From Polaromonas sp. (GTDB taxonomy: Bacteria; Pseudomonadota; Gammaproteobacteria; Burkholderiales; Burkholderiaceae_C), in assembly GCF_029945925.1 (NCBI RefSeq), contig NZ_JAQSDN010000002.1, positions 1-64,000 on the forward strand: 64,000 nucleotides of DNA. Direction: 5' to 3'. The translations under genes and the position numbers were made by a program. This document shows positions 39,728 through 52,116 of this stretch, in pieces; within the stretch, counting starts at the first letter, position 1, and every line of letters starts with the position of its first letter. A model generated the notes under the pieces. That model ran no database searches. It saw only the letters and a program-made list of their open reading frames with translations, and had not been told where the DNA came from.

Positions 39728-39872
39728 GGTGTTATTCCTTCGGGGTCTGTTGTCACACTAACCAGCCCCGGGGGTTTTGTCCATAGGCAGGATTCGCCGG
39801 CGCTGGCTGCCGCGTGTGCGGTGGAATGTGCGGTGGATAATGGGCGCCAAAAAGGGGCTTTCCGCCACGCAC

Positions 39873-42683
39873 ATGCCTGACCTCCCGTGCTTCCGACACC
39901 TTGTCCGCCCGCGTGCATGGCTGCGCGGGTTCTCGCTGATGCTGGCGCTGCTGATCTCCCCGCTGCTGCATGCACAGGGCGGCGCGCTGATGATCGGCCA
40001 GCAGGGCAGCTACCCGCTGTCGCGCGCCTTCATGGTGCTGGAAGACCCCGGCGGCCAGCTGTCGCTGGACGAGGTGCTGCAGCCGGCGCAGCAGGCGCGC
40101 TTCCAAACGGTGGCGCAGATCGGGTCAGCCACCAACTTCGGACTGACCTCGTCGGCCTTCTGGCTGCGCATAACGCTGCAGGCGCAGGCGGATGCGCCTG
40201 CGCCGTGGCTGCTGGAGGTCGCTTTTCCGACACTCGACCAACTGGACCTCCACACGTCAAACCCCCGCGGCGGGTTTGAGCACCAGCGCGGCGGCGATCT
40301 GTTGCCCTTTGCCAGCCGGGCGGTGCCACACCGCAACCATGTGCTCCCGGTGACGCTGCAGCCCGGCTTGGACACCACGCTTTATCTTCGTGTGCAGTCG
40401 CAGGGAACGGTGTCGGTTCCGGCCCGCCTGTGGCAGACCGGGGCGCTGTGGCAACACGACCAGCGGGAGTACGCCGTGCTCAGCCTGTACTTCGGCCTGC
40501 TGATCGGCCTGCTGCTCTACAACCTGCTGCTGTTTTTTTCGGTGCGGGACCCGGCTTACCTGATTTATGTGGGTTTTGTCGGTGGCATGGCCATCTCGCA
40601 GGCGGCGCTGACGGGACTGGGGGCTCAGTTCCTCTGGCCCGGACAGACCTGGTGGGGCCATGTGGCGTCGCCGGTGGGCCTGTCCGTGTCCGCCGCGTTC
40701 GGCCTCCTGTTTGCGTGCAATTTTCTCGGCAGCGCCACCCGCATGCCGCGCTTGAACCGCGTGATGCAAGTGCTGGTCGGTGGCTGGATTTTGACGCTGC
40801 TGGTCGCTCTGCTGCTGTCTTACGCGGCCTCTTCCTGGATGGTGACCGGGCTGGCGGTCGTCAGCGTCACGGTGGTGGTGCTGGCCGGCATCCTCAGTGT
40901 GCGGGCCCGCTACCACGGCGCACCTTATTTCCTGACGGCCTGGGCCGTGCTGCTGATCGGGGTGATGATCATCGCGCTGCACAACATCGGCATGCTGCCG
41001 TCGAACCTGCTGACGACCAATGCGCTGCTGATCGGTTCGGCGCTGGAGATGGTGCTGCTTTCATTTGCGCTGGCCGACCGCATCAATGTGGCGCTGGCCG
41101 AAAAGAAACAGGCCCAAGCCGCCAGCCAGGCCGACCAGGCCACGGTCGAAGCCCTGCGCCAGTCGCAGGAGCGTTACCGCGCGGTGCTGCAGGAGCGCGA
41201 AACCATACTTGCCAACTCCATCGTCGGCATCGCGTTCCTGACGCCTGAAGGGCGTTTTCGCTGGGCCAACCAGGCCATGCTCGAAATTTTTGCCGCCGGC
41301 GACCAGCCGCTGACCTCGATGGAGCCGTTTTACCTGTCGCGCGAGGACTACCTGCGCGTCGGGGGCGAGGTGGCGGCCTGCATCCGGGCGGGCCGGGCTT
41401 ACGAAACCGAGATCCAGGTCCGCCAGTACACCGGCGCGCACATCTGGATTTCCCTGTCCGGCAAGGCTGTCAGCCCGCGCGACCTGACGCAGGGCACGGT
41501 GTGGGTGATGACGGACATCACCCGGCGCAAGGAGCTGGAAGCCGAGCTGGTGCGTACCTCGTCCGTGCGGGAAGCCATTTTGAACAGCGCGCTGGTCGGC
41601 ATTGTGCTGTCCGCGGCGCGCAGGCTGGAGTGGGTCAACGCCAAGTTCGCCGAGATGATGGACTACCCGCGCGAGGAGCTGATCGGCCGTTCGGCCCTGC
41701 GGCTGCACCCGGACGCCGCGGCGTGGGAAAACTTCGGGCAGCGTGCGCGCGAAGCCCTGAAAACCGCCGGTAGCTACACCTGCGAGCAGCAGTTTCAGCG
41801 GCGCAACGGCGAGCTGTTCTGGGTGGAGGCGGGCGGCAACTGCCTGCGGCCGCTTGATCCGGAGGCAGGGGTGATCTGGACTTTCCTGGACATCACCGAG
41901 CGCAAGAAATCGGAACAGGACACACGCGAGGCGCTGGAGCGGCAGCGGGAACTCAACGAGCTGCGCAGCCGTTTTGTGGCCATGACCAGCCACGAGTTCC
42001 GCACGCCACTGGCAAGCATCCTGTCGTCGGGGGAAATCCTCAAGCACTACGGCGAGCGCCTGCCCGCACCCGAAAAGGCGGAAGTGCTTGACACCATTGC
42101 GGCCAGTGTGCAACGCATGACGCGCATGCTCGACCGCGTGCTGCTGATCGGCAAGGCCGAGGCGCAGATGCTGGAGTTCGAACCCCAGCCCCTGGATCTT
42201 GAGAAACTCTGCCGGCAGCTGGTGCAGGAGGCGCGCACGCTGCAGCCTGACGGCCCGTGCGAGCTGCGCCTGCTGTTTGCGGCCGGCGGCGGGGCGGGGC
42301 TGCATGACGAAAAACTGCTCAGGCACATCCTGGGCAACCTGCTGTCCAACGCCGTCAAGTATTCGCCGCTGGGCGGCATCGTGCTGTGCCGTGTCTTTCT
42401 GGAGGACCGGCAACTGGTGCTGGAAGTGTCGGATAACGGCATCGGCATTCCCGCCGATGAAATCACCCACCTGTTCGAGTCCTTTCACCGCGCCAGCAAT
42501 GTTGGCGCCATACCCGGCACCGGCCTGGGCCTGGCCATTGTCAAGAATGCGGTGGAACTGTACGGCGGCACGATTGAAGTCAGCAGCCTGGTGGGCCCGG
42601 CCGGTTCAGGCACCTGTTTCACGGTGCGCCTGCCGCTGAGGACCCAGACGCAGGACGCTCTGGTGCAGCCCGCCCTGCTGTAG
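39873..42683 (+). CDS. 7TMR-DISM / PAS / histidine kinase
   Basis: About 936 residues. After a signal peptide comes a 7TM-DISM extracellular domain (SSAFWLRITLQA) and seven TM segments, then two PAS domains (ETILANSIVGIAFLTPEGRF, and EAILNSALVGIVLSAARRLE). A HisKA domain with SHEFRTPLASIL carries the phosphorylated His, and an HATPase domain ends with NLLSNAVKYSP, DNGIGIPAD and GTGLGLAIVKN. It is an inner-membrane sensor kinase; the cognate regulator is not adjacent. ATG 39840 with a GGTGG ribosome site is an alternative. Confidence 0.85.
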   Translation: MPDLPCFRHLVRPRAWLRGFSLMLALLISPLLHAQGGALMIGQQGSYPLSRAFMVLEDPGGQLSLDEVLQPAQQARFQTVAQIGSATNFGLTSSAFWLRITLQAQADAPAPWLLEVAFPTLDQLDLHTSNPRGGFEHQRGGDLLPFASRAVPHRNHVLPVTLQPGLDTTLYLRVQSQGTVSVPARLWQTGALWQHDQREYAVLSLYFGLLIGLLLYNLLLFFSVRDPAYLIYVGFVGGMAISQAALTGLGAQFLWPGQTWWGHVASPVGLSVSAAFGLLFACNFLGSATRMPRLNRVMQVLVGGWILTLLVALLLSYAASSWMVTGLAVVSVTVVVLAGILSVRARYHGAPYFLTAWAVLLIGVMIIALHNIGMLPSNLLTTNALLIGSALEMVLLSFALADRINVALAEKKQAQAASQADQATVEALRQSQERYRAVLQERETILANSIVGIAFLTPEGRFRWANQAMLEIFAAGDQPLTSMEPFYLSREDYLRVGGEVAACIRAGRAYETEIQVRQYTGAHIWISLSGKAVSPRDLTQGTVWVMTDITRRKELEAELVRTSSVREAILNSALVGIVLSAARRLEWVNAKFAEMMDYPREELIGRSALRLHPDAAAWENFGQRAREALKTAGSYTCEQQFQRRNGELFWVEAGGNCLRPLDPEAGVIWTFLDITERKKSEQDTREALERQRELNELRSRFVAMTSHEFRTPLASILSSGEILKHYGERLPAPEKAEVLDTIAASVQRMTRMLDRVLLIGKAEAQMLEFEPQPLDLEKLCRQLVQEARTLQPDGPCELRLLFAAGGGAGLHDEKLLRHILGNLLSNAVKYSPLGGIVLCRVFLEDRQLVLEVSDNGIGIPADEITHLFESFHRASNVGAIPGTGLGLAIVKNAVELYGGTIEVSSLVGPAGSGTCFTVRLPLRTQTQDALVQPALL

Positions 42684-42713
42684 TAGCTCGAAACCAGTCT
42701 TGGGGTCGCCGCT

Positions 42714-43453
42714 TCAGGACTGTTGCGGGGCCGCTGCGCCGGATGGCGGGCTGAACACTTCCAGCAGGCGGTCGAGCCCGCCCTCGTTGATGGCGACCAT
42801 GGCCTGTTCGCGCACCTTCGGTTTGGCGTGGTAGGCCACCGAGAGGCCGGCCTCTCCCATCATGGGCAGGTCGTTGGCGCCGTCGCCCATGGCGATGGCC
42901 TGGGCGGGCGGGATGTCGAGCATGGCGCAGGTCTGCAGCAGCATCTTTTTCTTCTCCTCGCCGTCGCAGATGTCGCCCCAGGGTTGGTCCACCATGCGGC
43001 CGGTCAGCAGGCCGTTCTCGACTTCAAGCACATTCGAGCGCGTGTAGTCGATGCCGAGCTCGTCGCGCACACGGTCGGTGAAAAAGGTGAAGCCGCCGCT
43101 GACCAGCAGCACCTTCAGGCCGGCAGCCTTGCAGGCATGCACCAGTTCGGCGGCGCCCGGGTTGAGCTTGAGTCGCTGGTGGTAGACCTCGTCCATGCTG
43201 GCTACGCTGACGCCCTTGAGCAGCGCCACACGCCGGCGCAGGCTTTCCTTGTAGTCGGCGATTTCGCCGCGCATGGCCGCTTCGGTGATGGCTGACACCT
43301 CGGCCTTGCGGCCGGCGGCGTCGGCGATTTCATCGACACACTCGATGTTGATCAAGGTCGAGTCCATGTCGAAGGCGATCAGCTTGAAGTCGCCGAGTTT
43401 GAGGTCAGGTGTGGTGAGCTTGACGGCAAGGCCGGGGAGGGATTCAGCGGGGG

Positions 43454-43457
<4 letters not shown>
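42714..43457 (-). CDS. serB: Phosphoserine phosphatase
   Basis: A 247-residue HAD phosphatase. The motif DMDSTL at 30-35 carries the nucleophile Asp30, LLVSGGFTFF the motif II Ser, and GDGANDLPMMGEAGL the motif IV Asp pair. It catalyses the last step of serine synthesis. The start overlaps the mfd stop as ATGA, so it is translated after mfd, with no other partner obvious. Confidence 0.9.
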
Positions 43458-47038
<3,581 letters not shown>

Positions 47039-47165
47039 GAAGCAGTCGGAATTAGGTAACAGGAAAGCGGCGGAAAAAAGGAAAACACCCCAAACGGTGC
47101 AGAGTGGGGTGTGAACGGCCCTGGCTGGCCTTGGAAGCCCCGATTTTAGAATCTATGATCAAGCC

Positions 47166-47990
47166 ATGACGCCGATCCCGCCGAAATCCCTGGTTCCCCG
47201 CTTTTATGCGCTGATTCCGTGTGCGGGTCAGGGCATGCGCGCCATGGGTGACAACGCGGCGCAGGGCGCAGCCGCGGCCTTGCCCAAGCAGTACCAGCCG
47301 ATCGCCGGCGTGCCCATGGTGCAGCACACGCTACGGGCCTTTGCCGGGGTGGCGCGTATCAATTCCTGCCTCGTGGTGGTGGCCCCCGGCGACGATTTTT
47401 TCAGCGGGGCAGCCCGGGCCGGGTATGAGGTGGCGCCCTGCGGCGGCGCCACACGTGCCGCCAGCGTGCTCAATGGCCTGCAGCAGCTGGCTGCCAGCGG
47501 CGCCGAACCCGATGACTGGGTGCTGGTCCACGATGCGGCGCGTTGCCTGGTCACGCCCGCGCTGATCGACCGCTTGATCGATGCCTGCCACTGCGACCCG
47601 GTGGGCGGCCTGCTGGCCCAGCCGGTGCCCGACACGCTCAAGCAGGGACGGGACGAACGCGTGGTCGCCACCGTGGACCGCTCGGACAAATGGCTGGCCC
47701 AAACGCCGCAGATGTTCCGCCTGGGCGCCCTGACGCAGGCCCTGAAGATGGCGCAGACCCTGGGCGAGCCGGTGACCGATGAAGCCAGTGCCATGGAAGC
47801 GGCCGGTGTGGCGCCGCAGCTGGTGCGCGGCAGTGCCCACAACTTCAAGGTCACCTACCCGGAAGATTTTTTGCTGGCCGAAGCCCTGATCAAAAGCCGG
47901 ACTCCGGCAAAGCCGCGAGTGCGCAAACCCGCCGCACCGAAAGCTGCGCAGAAAGTTTTATCTGATGACACCGGCCGCGAATCCATCTGA
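47166..47990 (+). CDS. ispD: 2-C-methyl-D-erythritol 4-phosphate cytidylyltransferase
   Basis: A 274-residue enzyme of the MEP isoprenoid pathway: [15 protein letters not shown] (nucleotide loop), [45 protein letters not shown] and the KVTYPEDF end. The C-terminal 20 residues ([18 protein letters not shown]) are an unusual basic tail. It makes CDP-methylerythritol. It overlaps the ispF frame if the earliest ispF start is used. Divergent from mfd, with a hairpin (ACACCCC..GGGGTGT, 47084-47112) between. Confidence 0.9.
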   Translation: MTPIPPKSLVPRFYALIPCAGQGMRAMGDNAAQGAAAALPKQYQPIAGVPMVQHTLRAFAGVARINSCLVVVAPGDDFFSGAARAGYEVAPCGGATRAASVLNGLQQLAASGAEPDDWVLVHDAARCLVTPALIDRLIDACHCDPVGGLLAQPVPDTLKQGRDERVVATVDRSDKWLAQTPQMFRLGALTQALKMAQTLGEPVTDEASAMEAAGVAPQLVRGSAHNFKVTYPEDFLLAEALIKSRTPAKPRVRKPAAPKAAQKVLSDDTGRESI

Positions 47991-47997
47991 CTCCACA

Positions 47998-48123
47998 TGT
48001 GGGGAGAGCGTGGGGGTACCCGCTTCAACAGCCGGGGCCGCGGAACCGGCTTTGCCGGGCCGCAGGCGCAGCGCCCCCTCGGGGGGCAGGGAACCACACG
48101 AAGTGGGGAGCGTGGGGGCACCG
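47998..48123. repeat. REP-type element (GCAGGCGCAGC..GGGGGGCAGGGA) at the ispD-ispF junction
   Basis: It contains GCCGGGGCCGCGG, GGGCCGCAGGCGCAGC and CCCCCTCGGGGGGCAGGGA followed by GTGGGGAGCGTGGGGGCACC. A related copy lies at 48711-48812 (GGCCCGCAGGCGCAGC, CCCCCTCGGGGGGCAGGGA, GTGGGGGCAC). It extends into the ispF reading frame. Confidence 0.8.
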
Positions 48124-48591
48124 TTTCGCATCGGTGAAGGCTGGGACACCCATGCGCTGGTGCCGGGCCGCAAGCTGATCATTGGCGGTGTCACGGTGCC
48201 GCACAGCGCCGGCCTGCTCGGCCACTCCGATGCGGATGTGCTGATCCACGCCATCATCGACGCGCTGCTGGGCGCCGCCGGTCTGGGCGACATCGGCAGC
48301 CATTTCCCCGACACCGATGTCCGCTTCAAGGGGGCGGACTCGGTGGTGCTGCTGCGTGAAACCGGCCGCCTGCTGGCCGAACGCGGACTTCGCATAGGCA
48401 ACATCGACAGCACCGTGATTGCGCAGGCGCCCAAGCTGGCCAGCCACATTCCGGCGATGCGCGAGCGCATCGCGCAAACCCTGGGGCTGGAGGCCGGACG
48501 GGTCAACGTGAAAGCCAAGACCGCCGAGAAGCTGGGGCCGGTGGGGCAGGGGCTGAGCATCGAAGCGCGAGCTGTGGCGCTATTGTTTTAA
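48102..48591 (+). CDS. ispF: 2-C-methyl-D-erythritol 2,4-cyclodiphosphate synthase
   Basis: An IspF of about 160 residues from GTG 48102. [12 protein letters not shown] with metal-binding Asp and His, [29 protein letters not shown] and [12 protein letters not shown] are the enzyme signatures. It cyclises CDP-ME 2-phosphate. The first residues (VGSVGAPF) come from a REP element, and the native start was probably lost; an earlier in-frame ATG at 47965 would give a 45-residue REP-encoded extension. The C-terminus (ALLF) and stop come from another dispersed repeat. Confidence 0.85.
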
Positions 48592-48636
48592 TAGCTGCTT
48601 GCGCCCGTCGGATAAGGGCTGAGAGGCGATTTGATG
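48579..48636 (+). repeat. Dispersed short repeat overlapping the ispF stop
   Basis: GCTATTGTTTTAATAGC (48579-48595) contains the ispF stop TAA, followed by TGCTTGCGCCCGTC, GGGCTGAGAGGC and ATTTGATGC. It is a full copy and provides the last residues of IspF. Confidence 0.8.
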
Positions 48637-48710
48637 CATAAGGTGCTCAGCGGCCCTCTGACGACTTCCTTCGACAGGCTCAGGACGAACGGGTATAGCG
48701 GAGGCTCTTA

Positions 48711-48812
48711 AGGCAAGCCGGGGCCGCGGGTCCGGCTCCGCCGGCCCGCAGGCGCAGCGGCCCCCTCGGGGGGCAGGGAGCTACACGCAGTGAGCGACCG
48801 TGGGGGCACTAT
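48711..48812. repeat. REP-type element, second copy
   Basis: GCAAGCCGGGGCCGCGGGTC, GGCCCGCAGGCGCAGC and CCCCCTCGGGGGGCAGGGA then GACCGTGGGGGCACT match the copy at 47998. A half REP copy (TTCGACAGGCTCAGGACGAAC) also lies at 48668-48690. It ends right at the stop of the sensor kinase gene. Confidence 0.8.
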
Positions 48813-50210
48813 TCAACCCCTTCTTAGTTTGATGTGCGCAGCCAGTCCGCCCGAACTGGTGTTGGCCAGCGCGAACACGCCGCCCATGCGGTGCAGGGTT
48901 CTCTCGACAATCGCCAGGCCCAGCCCGGCCCCGGTGGCCGCCGTGCGGGCCGCGTCGCCGCGGAAAAAGGGCTTGGTCAGGTTGTTCAGGGCCTGCGGCG
49001 CGACGCCGGTGCCGTGGTCGCGCACCTTGATCAGCACCCACTGGTCGCGTTCCTTGGCTGCGATGTCGACCATGGCGATGCCGGTCTCCGGTGTCTTGCC
49101 ATAACGCCGCGCGTTTTCCAGCAGGTTGGCGATCACGCGGGACAGCTCGACCTCGTCGGCGAGCACCACAATCTGGCCCGGAAGTGACACATTGACGCGC
49201 ATGTCGGCGTATTCGCCCACAGAATAGACGGCCGCATCGACGATGGCATTGAGCGACACCGACGCCAGCTGCGGCGGATCGGGCCGGGCGTAGTCCAGGA
49301 ACTTGTCGATGATGGCGTCGAGCTGGGTGATGTCGGCGGCCATATGGGCCCTGGCCTCCGGATCGGCCACGCTCATTTCTGTTTCGAGCCGCAGCCGCGC
49401 CAGCGGCGTGCGCAGGTCGTGTGAAATGCCGGCCAGCATGATGACGCGGTCTTCCTCGATTTTGGAGAGCTGCTCGGCCATGCGGTTGAAGCCGATGTTG
49501 ACCTCGCGGATCTCACTGGTCGCCACCTGCTCGTCGAGCAGGCTGGCGTCGAAGTCACCGTCGCGCATGCGGCTGGCCGCAAACGACAGCTGTTTGAGCG
49601 GCCGGTTGATGAGGCGCGCAATCAGCGCGGCACCGACAAGCGACAGGATCGCCGCCGTGATCAGCCAGATCAGCCAGGTGCCGCCCTGCAGGGGGCCCAG
49701 CCGCGAGGGGTCGGTCAGCAGCCAGTAGGCGTCGCCGTCGATGTTGAACCCGACCCACAGGCCGGGCACGCCGTTGACGGACCGGGCCACCACCGTGCCT
49801 TCGCCCATGCGTGCCGTCAGTTCGTCGCCAATGCGCTCACTGAAGGGATCGTTGACAAAGTGCTCGAACTTGTCGCGCGGTTCGCGCGGCGAGATGCGCA
49901 CACCTTCTTCCTCGGCCAGGGTCTTGATCAGCCAGACCCGGGTGATGGAGTCGGAGTATTTCAGCGCGGCGCGGCTCAGGTTGACCAGCGAGGCGAGTTG
50001 CCGGGCGCTTTGCACGGCGCGCGGCTCGAATTCCAGCGCCCGGAAGGTCTGCAGCCAGGCGACGATGCAGCCAATCAGCAGCAGTGAGAGGAACAGGAAG
50101 GTGCGCCAGAACAGGCTCAGGCCGACGCGCGGGCGCATCTCCAGTGGCGCCGGTGCGGTTTCCGGCGCCGCGGGGGCAGTTTCCAGGTGTACGGCGCGTG
50201 TGCCTTGCAT
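48813..50210 (-). CDS. EnvZ/RisS-like sensor histidine kinase
   Basis: A protein of about 465 residues with a TM segment near 33-55, a periplasmic sensor loop and a second TM near 182-205, then a HAMP (NRPLKQLSFAASRMRDGD), HisKA with ISHDLRTPLARLRLE (phosphorylated His) and HATPase with NLLENARRYG, DHGTGV and GAGLGLAIVER. It pairs with the upstream OmpR-type regulator. The ATG 50210 start is chosen; ATG 50324 would overlap the regulator gene and is less likely. Confidence 0.8.
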   Translation of the reverse strand: MQGTRAVHLETAPAAPETAPAPLEMRPRVGLSLFWRTFLFLSLLLIGCIVAWLQTFRALEFEPRAVQSARQLASLVNLSRAALKYSDSITRVWLIKTLAEEEGVRISPREPRDKFEHFVNDPFSERIGDELTARMGEGTVVARSVNGVPGLWVGFNIDGDAYWLLTDPSRLGPLQGGTWLIWLITAAILSLVGAALIARLINRPLKQLSFAASRMRDGDFDASLLDEQVATSEIREVNIGFNRMAEQLSKIEEDRVIMLAGISHDLRTPLARLRLETEMSVADPEARAHMAADITQLDAIIDKFLDYARPDPPQLASVSLNAIVDAAVYSVGEYADMRVNVSLPGQIVVLADEVELSRVIANLLENARRYGKTPETGIAMVDIAAKERDQWVLIKVRDHGTGVAPQALNNLTKPFFRGDAARTAATGAGLGLAIVERTLHRMGGVFALANTSSGGLAAHIKLRRG

Positions 50211-50295
50211 TCGGGGACTCAGGGTGAGGTGGGTTGGCCCGGTCAGCCTGAGGGGAGTCGGGCGTCCGGCAGCAAGTGGCGCTTTCGCTTTCGCT

Positions 50296-51033
50296 TCAGC
50301 TCGTGCCGTCCGGCACGAAGACATAACCGATGCCCCACACGGTCTGGATGTAGCGGGGCGCCGCAGCGTCCACCTCGATCAGCTTGCGCAGGCGCGAGAC
50401 CTGCACGTCCAGGCTGCGGTCAAAGGGCTCAAACTCCCGGCCGCGCGCCAGTTGCGCCAGCTTTTCGCGCGACAGCGGCTGGCGCGGATGCCGCACCAGC
50501 GTCTTGAGCATGGCGAATTCGCCGGTGGTCAGTGGCAGCTCCTCGCCATTTTTCTGCAGGGTGCGCAAGCCCATGTCGAAGCTGAAGGGCCCGAAATTGA
50601 CCACTTCCTGCTCGCTCGACGGCGCGCCCGGCACTTCGACCGCGGGGCGGCGGCGCAGCACGGCATGGATGCGCGCGAGCAATTCGCGCGGGTTGAACGG
50701 CTTGGCCAGGTAATCGTCGGCGCCGACTTCCAGCCCGACGATGCGGTCCACGTCCTCGCCCTTGGCGGTCAGCATGATGATGGGGGTGCGGTCGTTGGCG
50801 GCGCGCAGGCGCCGGCAGATGGACAGGCCGTCTTCGCCGGGCATCATCAGGTCGAGCACGATCAGGTCCACGGCATCGCGCATCATGATGCGGTTCAGGG
50901 CCTTGCTGTCCTCCGCCAGGATGACTTCAAAACCTTCCTGCGTCAGATAGCGGCGCAGCAGGTCGCGGATGCGGGCATCGTCGTCAAGAATCAGGATCTT
51001 GTCAGCGCGGGTGGAGTTGCTAGCTTGTGTCAT
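50296..51033 (-). CDS. ompR: OmpR-type response regulator
   Basis: A 245-residue regulator. The receiver has LILDDDARIRDLLRRYL, VDLIVLDLMMPGEDGL with the phospho-accepting Asp, TAKGEDVDRIVGL and the conserved Lys in YLAKPF. The OmpR winged helix has NGEELPLTTGEFAMLKTLV and VSRLRKLIEVD...IQTVWGIGYVF. It is 85 bases from the downstream kinase gene on the same strand, hence a two-component pair, likely an osmotic or porin regulator by analogy; not proven. Confidence 0.85.
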   Translation of the reverse strand: MTQASNSTRADKILILDDDARIRDLLRRYLTQEGFEVILAEDSKALNRIMMRDAVDLIVLDLMMPGEDGLSICRRLRAANDRTPIIMLTAKGEDVDRIVGLEVGADDYLAKPFNPRELLARIHAVLRRRPAVEVPGAPSSEQEVVNFGPFSFDMGLRTLQKNGEELPLTTGEFAMLKTLVRHPRQPLSREKLAQLARGREFEPFDRSLDVQVSRLRKLIEVDAAAPRYIQTVWGIGYVFVPDGTS

Positions 51034-51046
51034 AAGGCGATCGTAA

Positions 51047-51123
51047 TTTGTAACAGAGCCAATTCTGCGGGCTAAAAACGCGGATTCGAGATTTTTTGTG
51101 CACTTTGACAGACTGTTACAGAA
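51047..51123. promoter_or_regulatory. Inverted TTTGTAACAG / CTGTTACAGA sites upstream of ompR
   Basis: TTTGTAACAG at 51047-51056 and CTGTTACAGA at 51113-51122 are inverted with 9 of 10 matches, 56 bases apart, between the divergent ompR and SIMPL-domain genes. They resemble OmpR-family (TGTAACA-type) binding sites, so autoregulation and control of the SIMPL gene is possible. Confidence 0.35.
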
Positions 51124-51305
51124 GTTGCAGTTACGGGCAGGCGGGATAAGGGAGAGTTGCGAACCAATGGCAGGCTTGGGCCCTTCGATGGCAACCATTG
51201 ACGGCCGATGCTGACAAGCCGGGCGCTGAAAGTCGTCTATCGTTTCGCCAGCGGCGCGGTTTTTGCCGCATGCCCATTGTTTTTTATTCAACCGAAAGTG
51301 ATCCC

Positions 51306-52019
51306 TTGAAAAAAACCACCCACCTTTTTGCCGCCTGTGCGCTCCTGGCCGCAAGCACCGGCCTGTTTGCCCAGAACCAGCCTGGACCTTACGCGCCGCT
51401 GCAAAACGTCGCGCAGCTGTCGGCCAGCGCGGCCGTCGAAGTGCAGCAGGACCTGCTGTCCATCGCAATGACCACCACGCGCGACGGCAGCGATGCCGCC
51501 ACGGTGCAAAACCAGCTCAAGCTGGCCCTGGAGGCGGCACTGGCCGAGGCCAAAAAAACCGCCCAGCCTGGCCTGATGGATGTGCGCACCGGCAACTTCA
51601 GCCTGTACCCGCGTTATGGCAAGGACGGCAAGATGAACGGCTGGCAGGGCAGCACTGAGATGGTGCTGGAGGGCCGGGACTTTGCGCGCATCACGGCAGC
51701 GGCCGGCAAGGTCCAGACCTTGAGCCTGGGCAATGTCGGTTTTGCGCTGAGCCGCGAGGCCCGTGCCCGCGTCGAGGGGGATGCGCAGGCGCAGGCGATT
51801 GAGCGTTTCAAGGCCAAGGCCGGCGAGATCGCCCGGGGTTTCAATTTTTCCGGCTACACGCTGCGTGAAGTCGCCATCAACGCCAATGACCAGGGCCCGA
51901 TCCGTCCGCGCATGATGGCCATGGAAGCCAAGGCCGCAATGTCGGATTCGGCGATTCCTGTCGAAGCCGGCAAAAGCACCGTGCTGGTCAACGTGTCGGG
52001 CTCCGTGCAGATGAAGTGA
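51306..52019 (+). CDS. SIMPL-domain (DUF541) exported protein
   Basis: A 237-residue protein from a TTG start. The signal peptide KKTTHLFAACALLAASTGLFA is cleaved near 22; then the SIMPL fold with LSASAAVEVQQDLLSIAMTT and YTLREVAINANDQGP. SIMPL proteins (DUF541) are periplasmic or outer-membrane-associated with a little-known signalling or oxidative-stress function. TTG gives the best signal peptide; ATG 51270 is an alternative. It is divergent from ompR. Confidence 0.75.
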   Translation: MKKTTHLFAACALLAASTGLFAQNQPGPYAPLQNVAQLSASAAVEVQQDLLSIAMTTTRDGSDAATVQNQLKLALEAALAEAKKTAQPGLMDVRTGNFSLYPRYGKDGKMNGWQGSTEMVLEGRDFARITAAAGKVQTLSLGNVGFALSREARARVEGDAQAQAIERFKAKAGEIARGFNFSGYTLREVAINANDQGPIRPRMMAMEAKAAMSDSAIPVEAGKSTVLVNVSGSVQMK

Positions 52020-52116
52020 CGACGTGCCCTCTGCTGGTGATCCGGCCGTACCGGACACTCCCGGAAGGGCGTTTGCCTGACAGACGGAAACAGGGCCGGT
52101 CCGTAAGCTGGTGAGC

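Noticed and set aside
39777..39872. Start upstream of the histidine kinase signal peptide
   Set aside because: Residues before 39840 are Arg/Trp-rich and do not look like a leader; later ATGs give a proper signal peptide.
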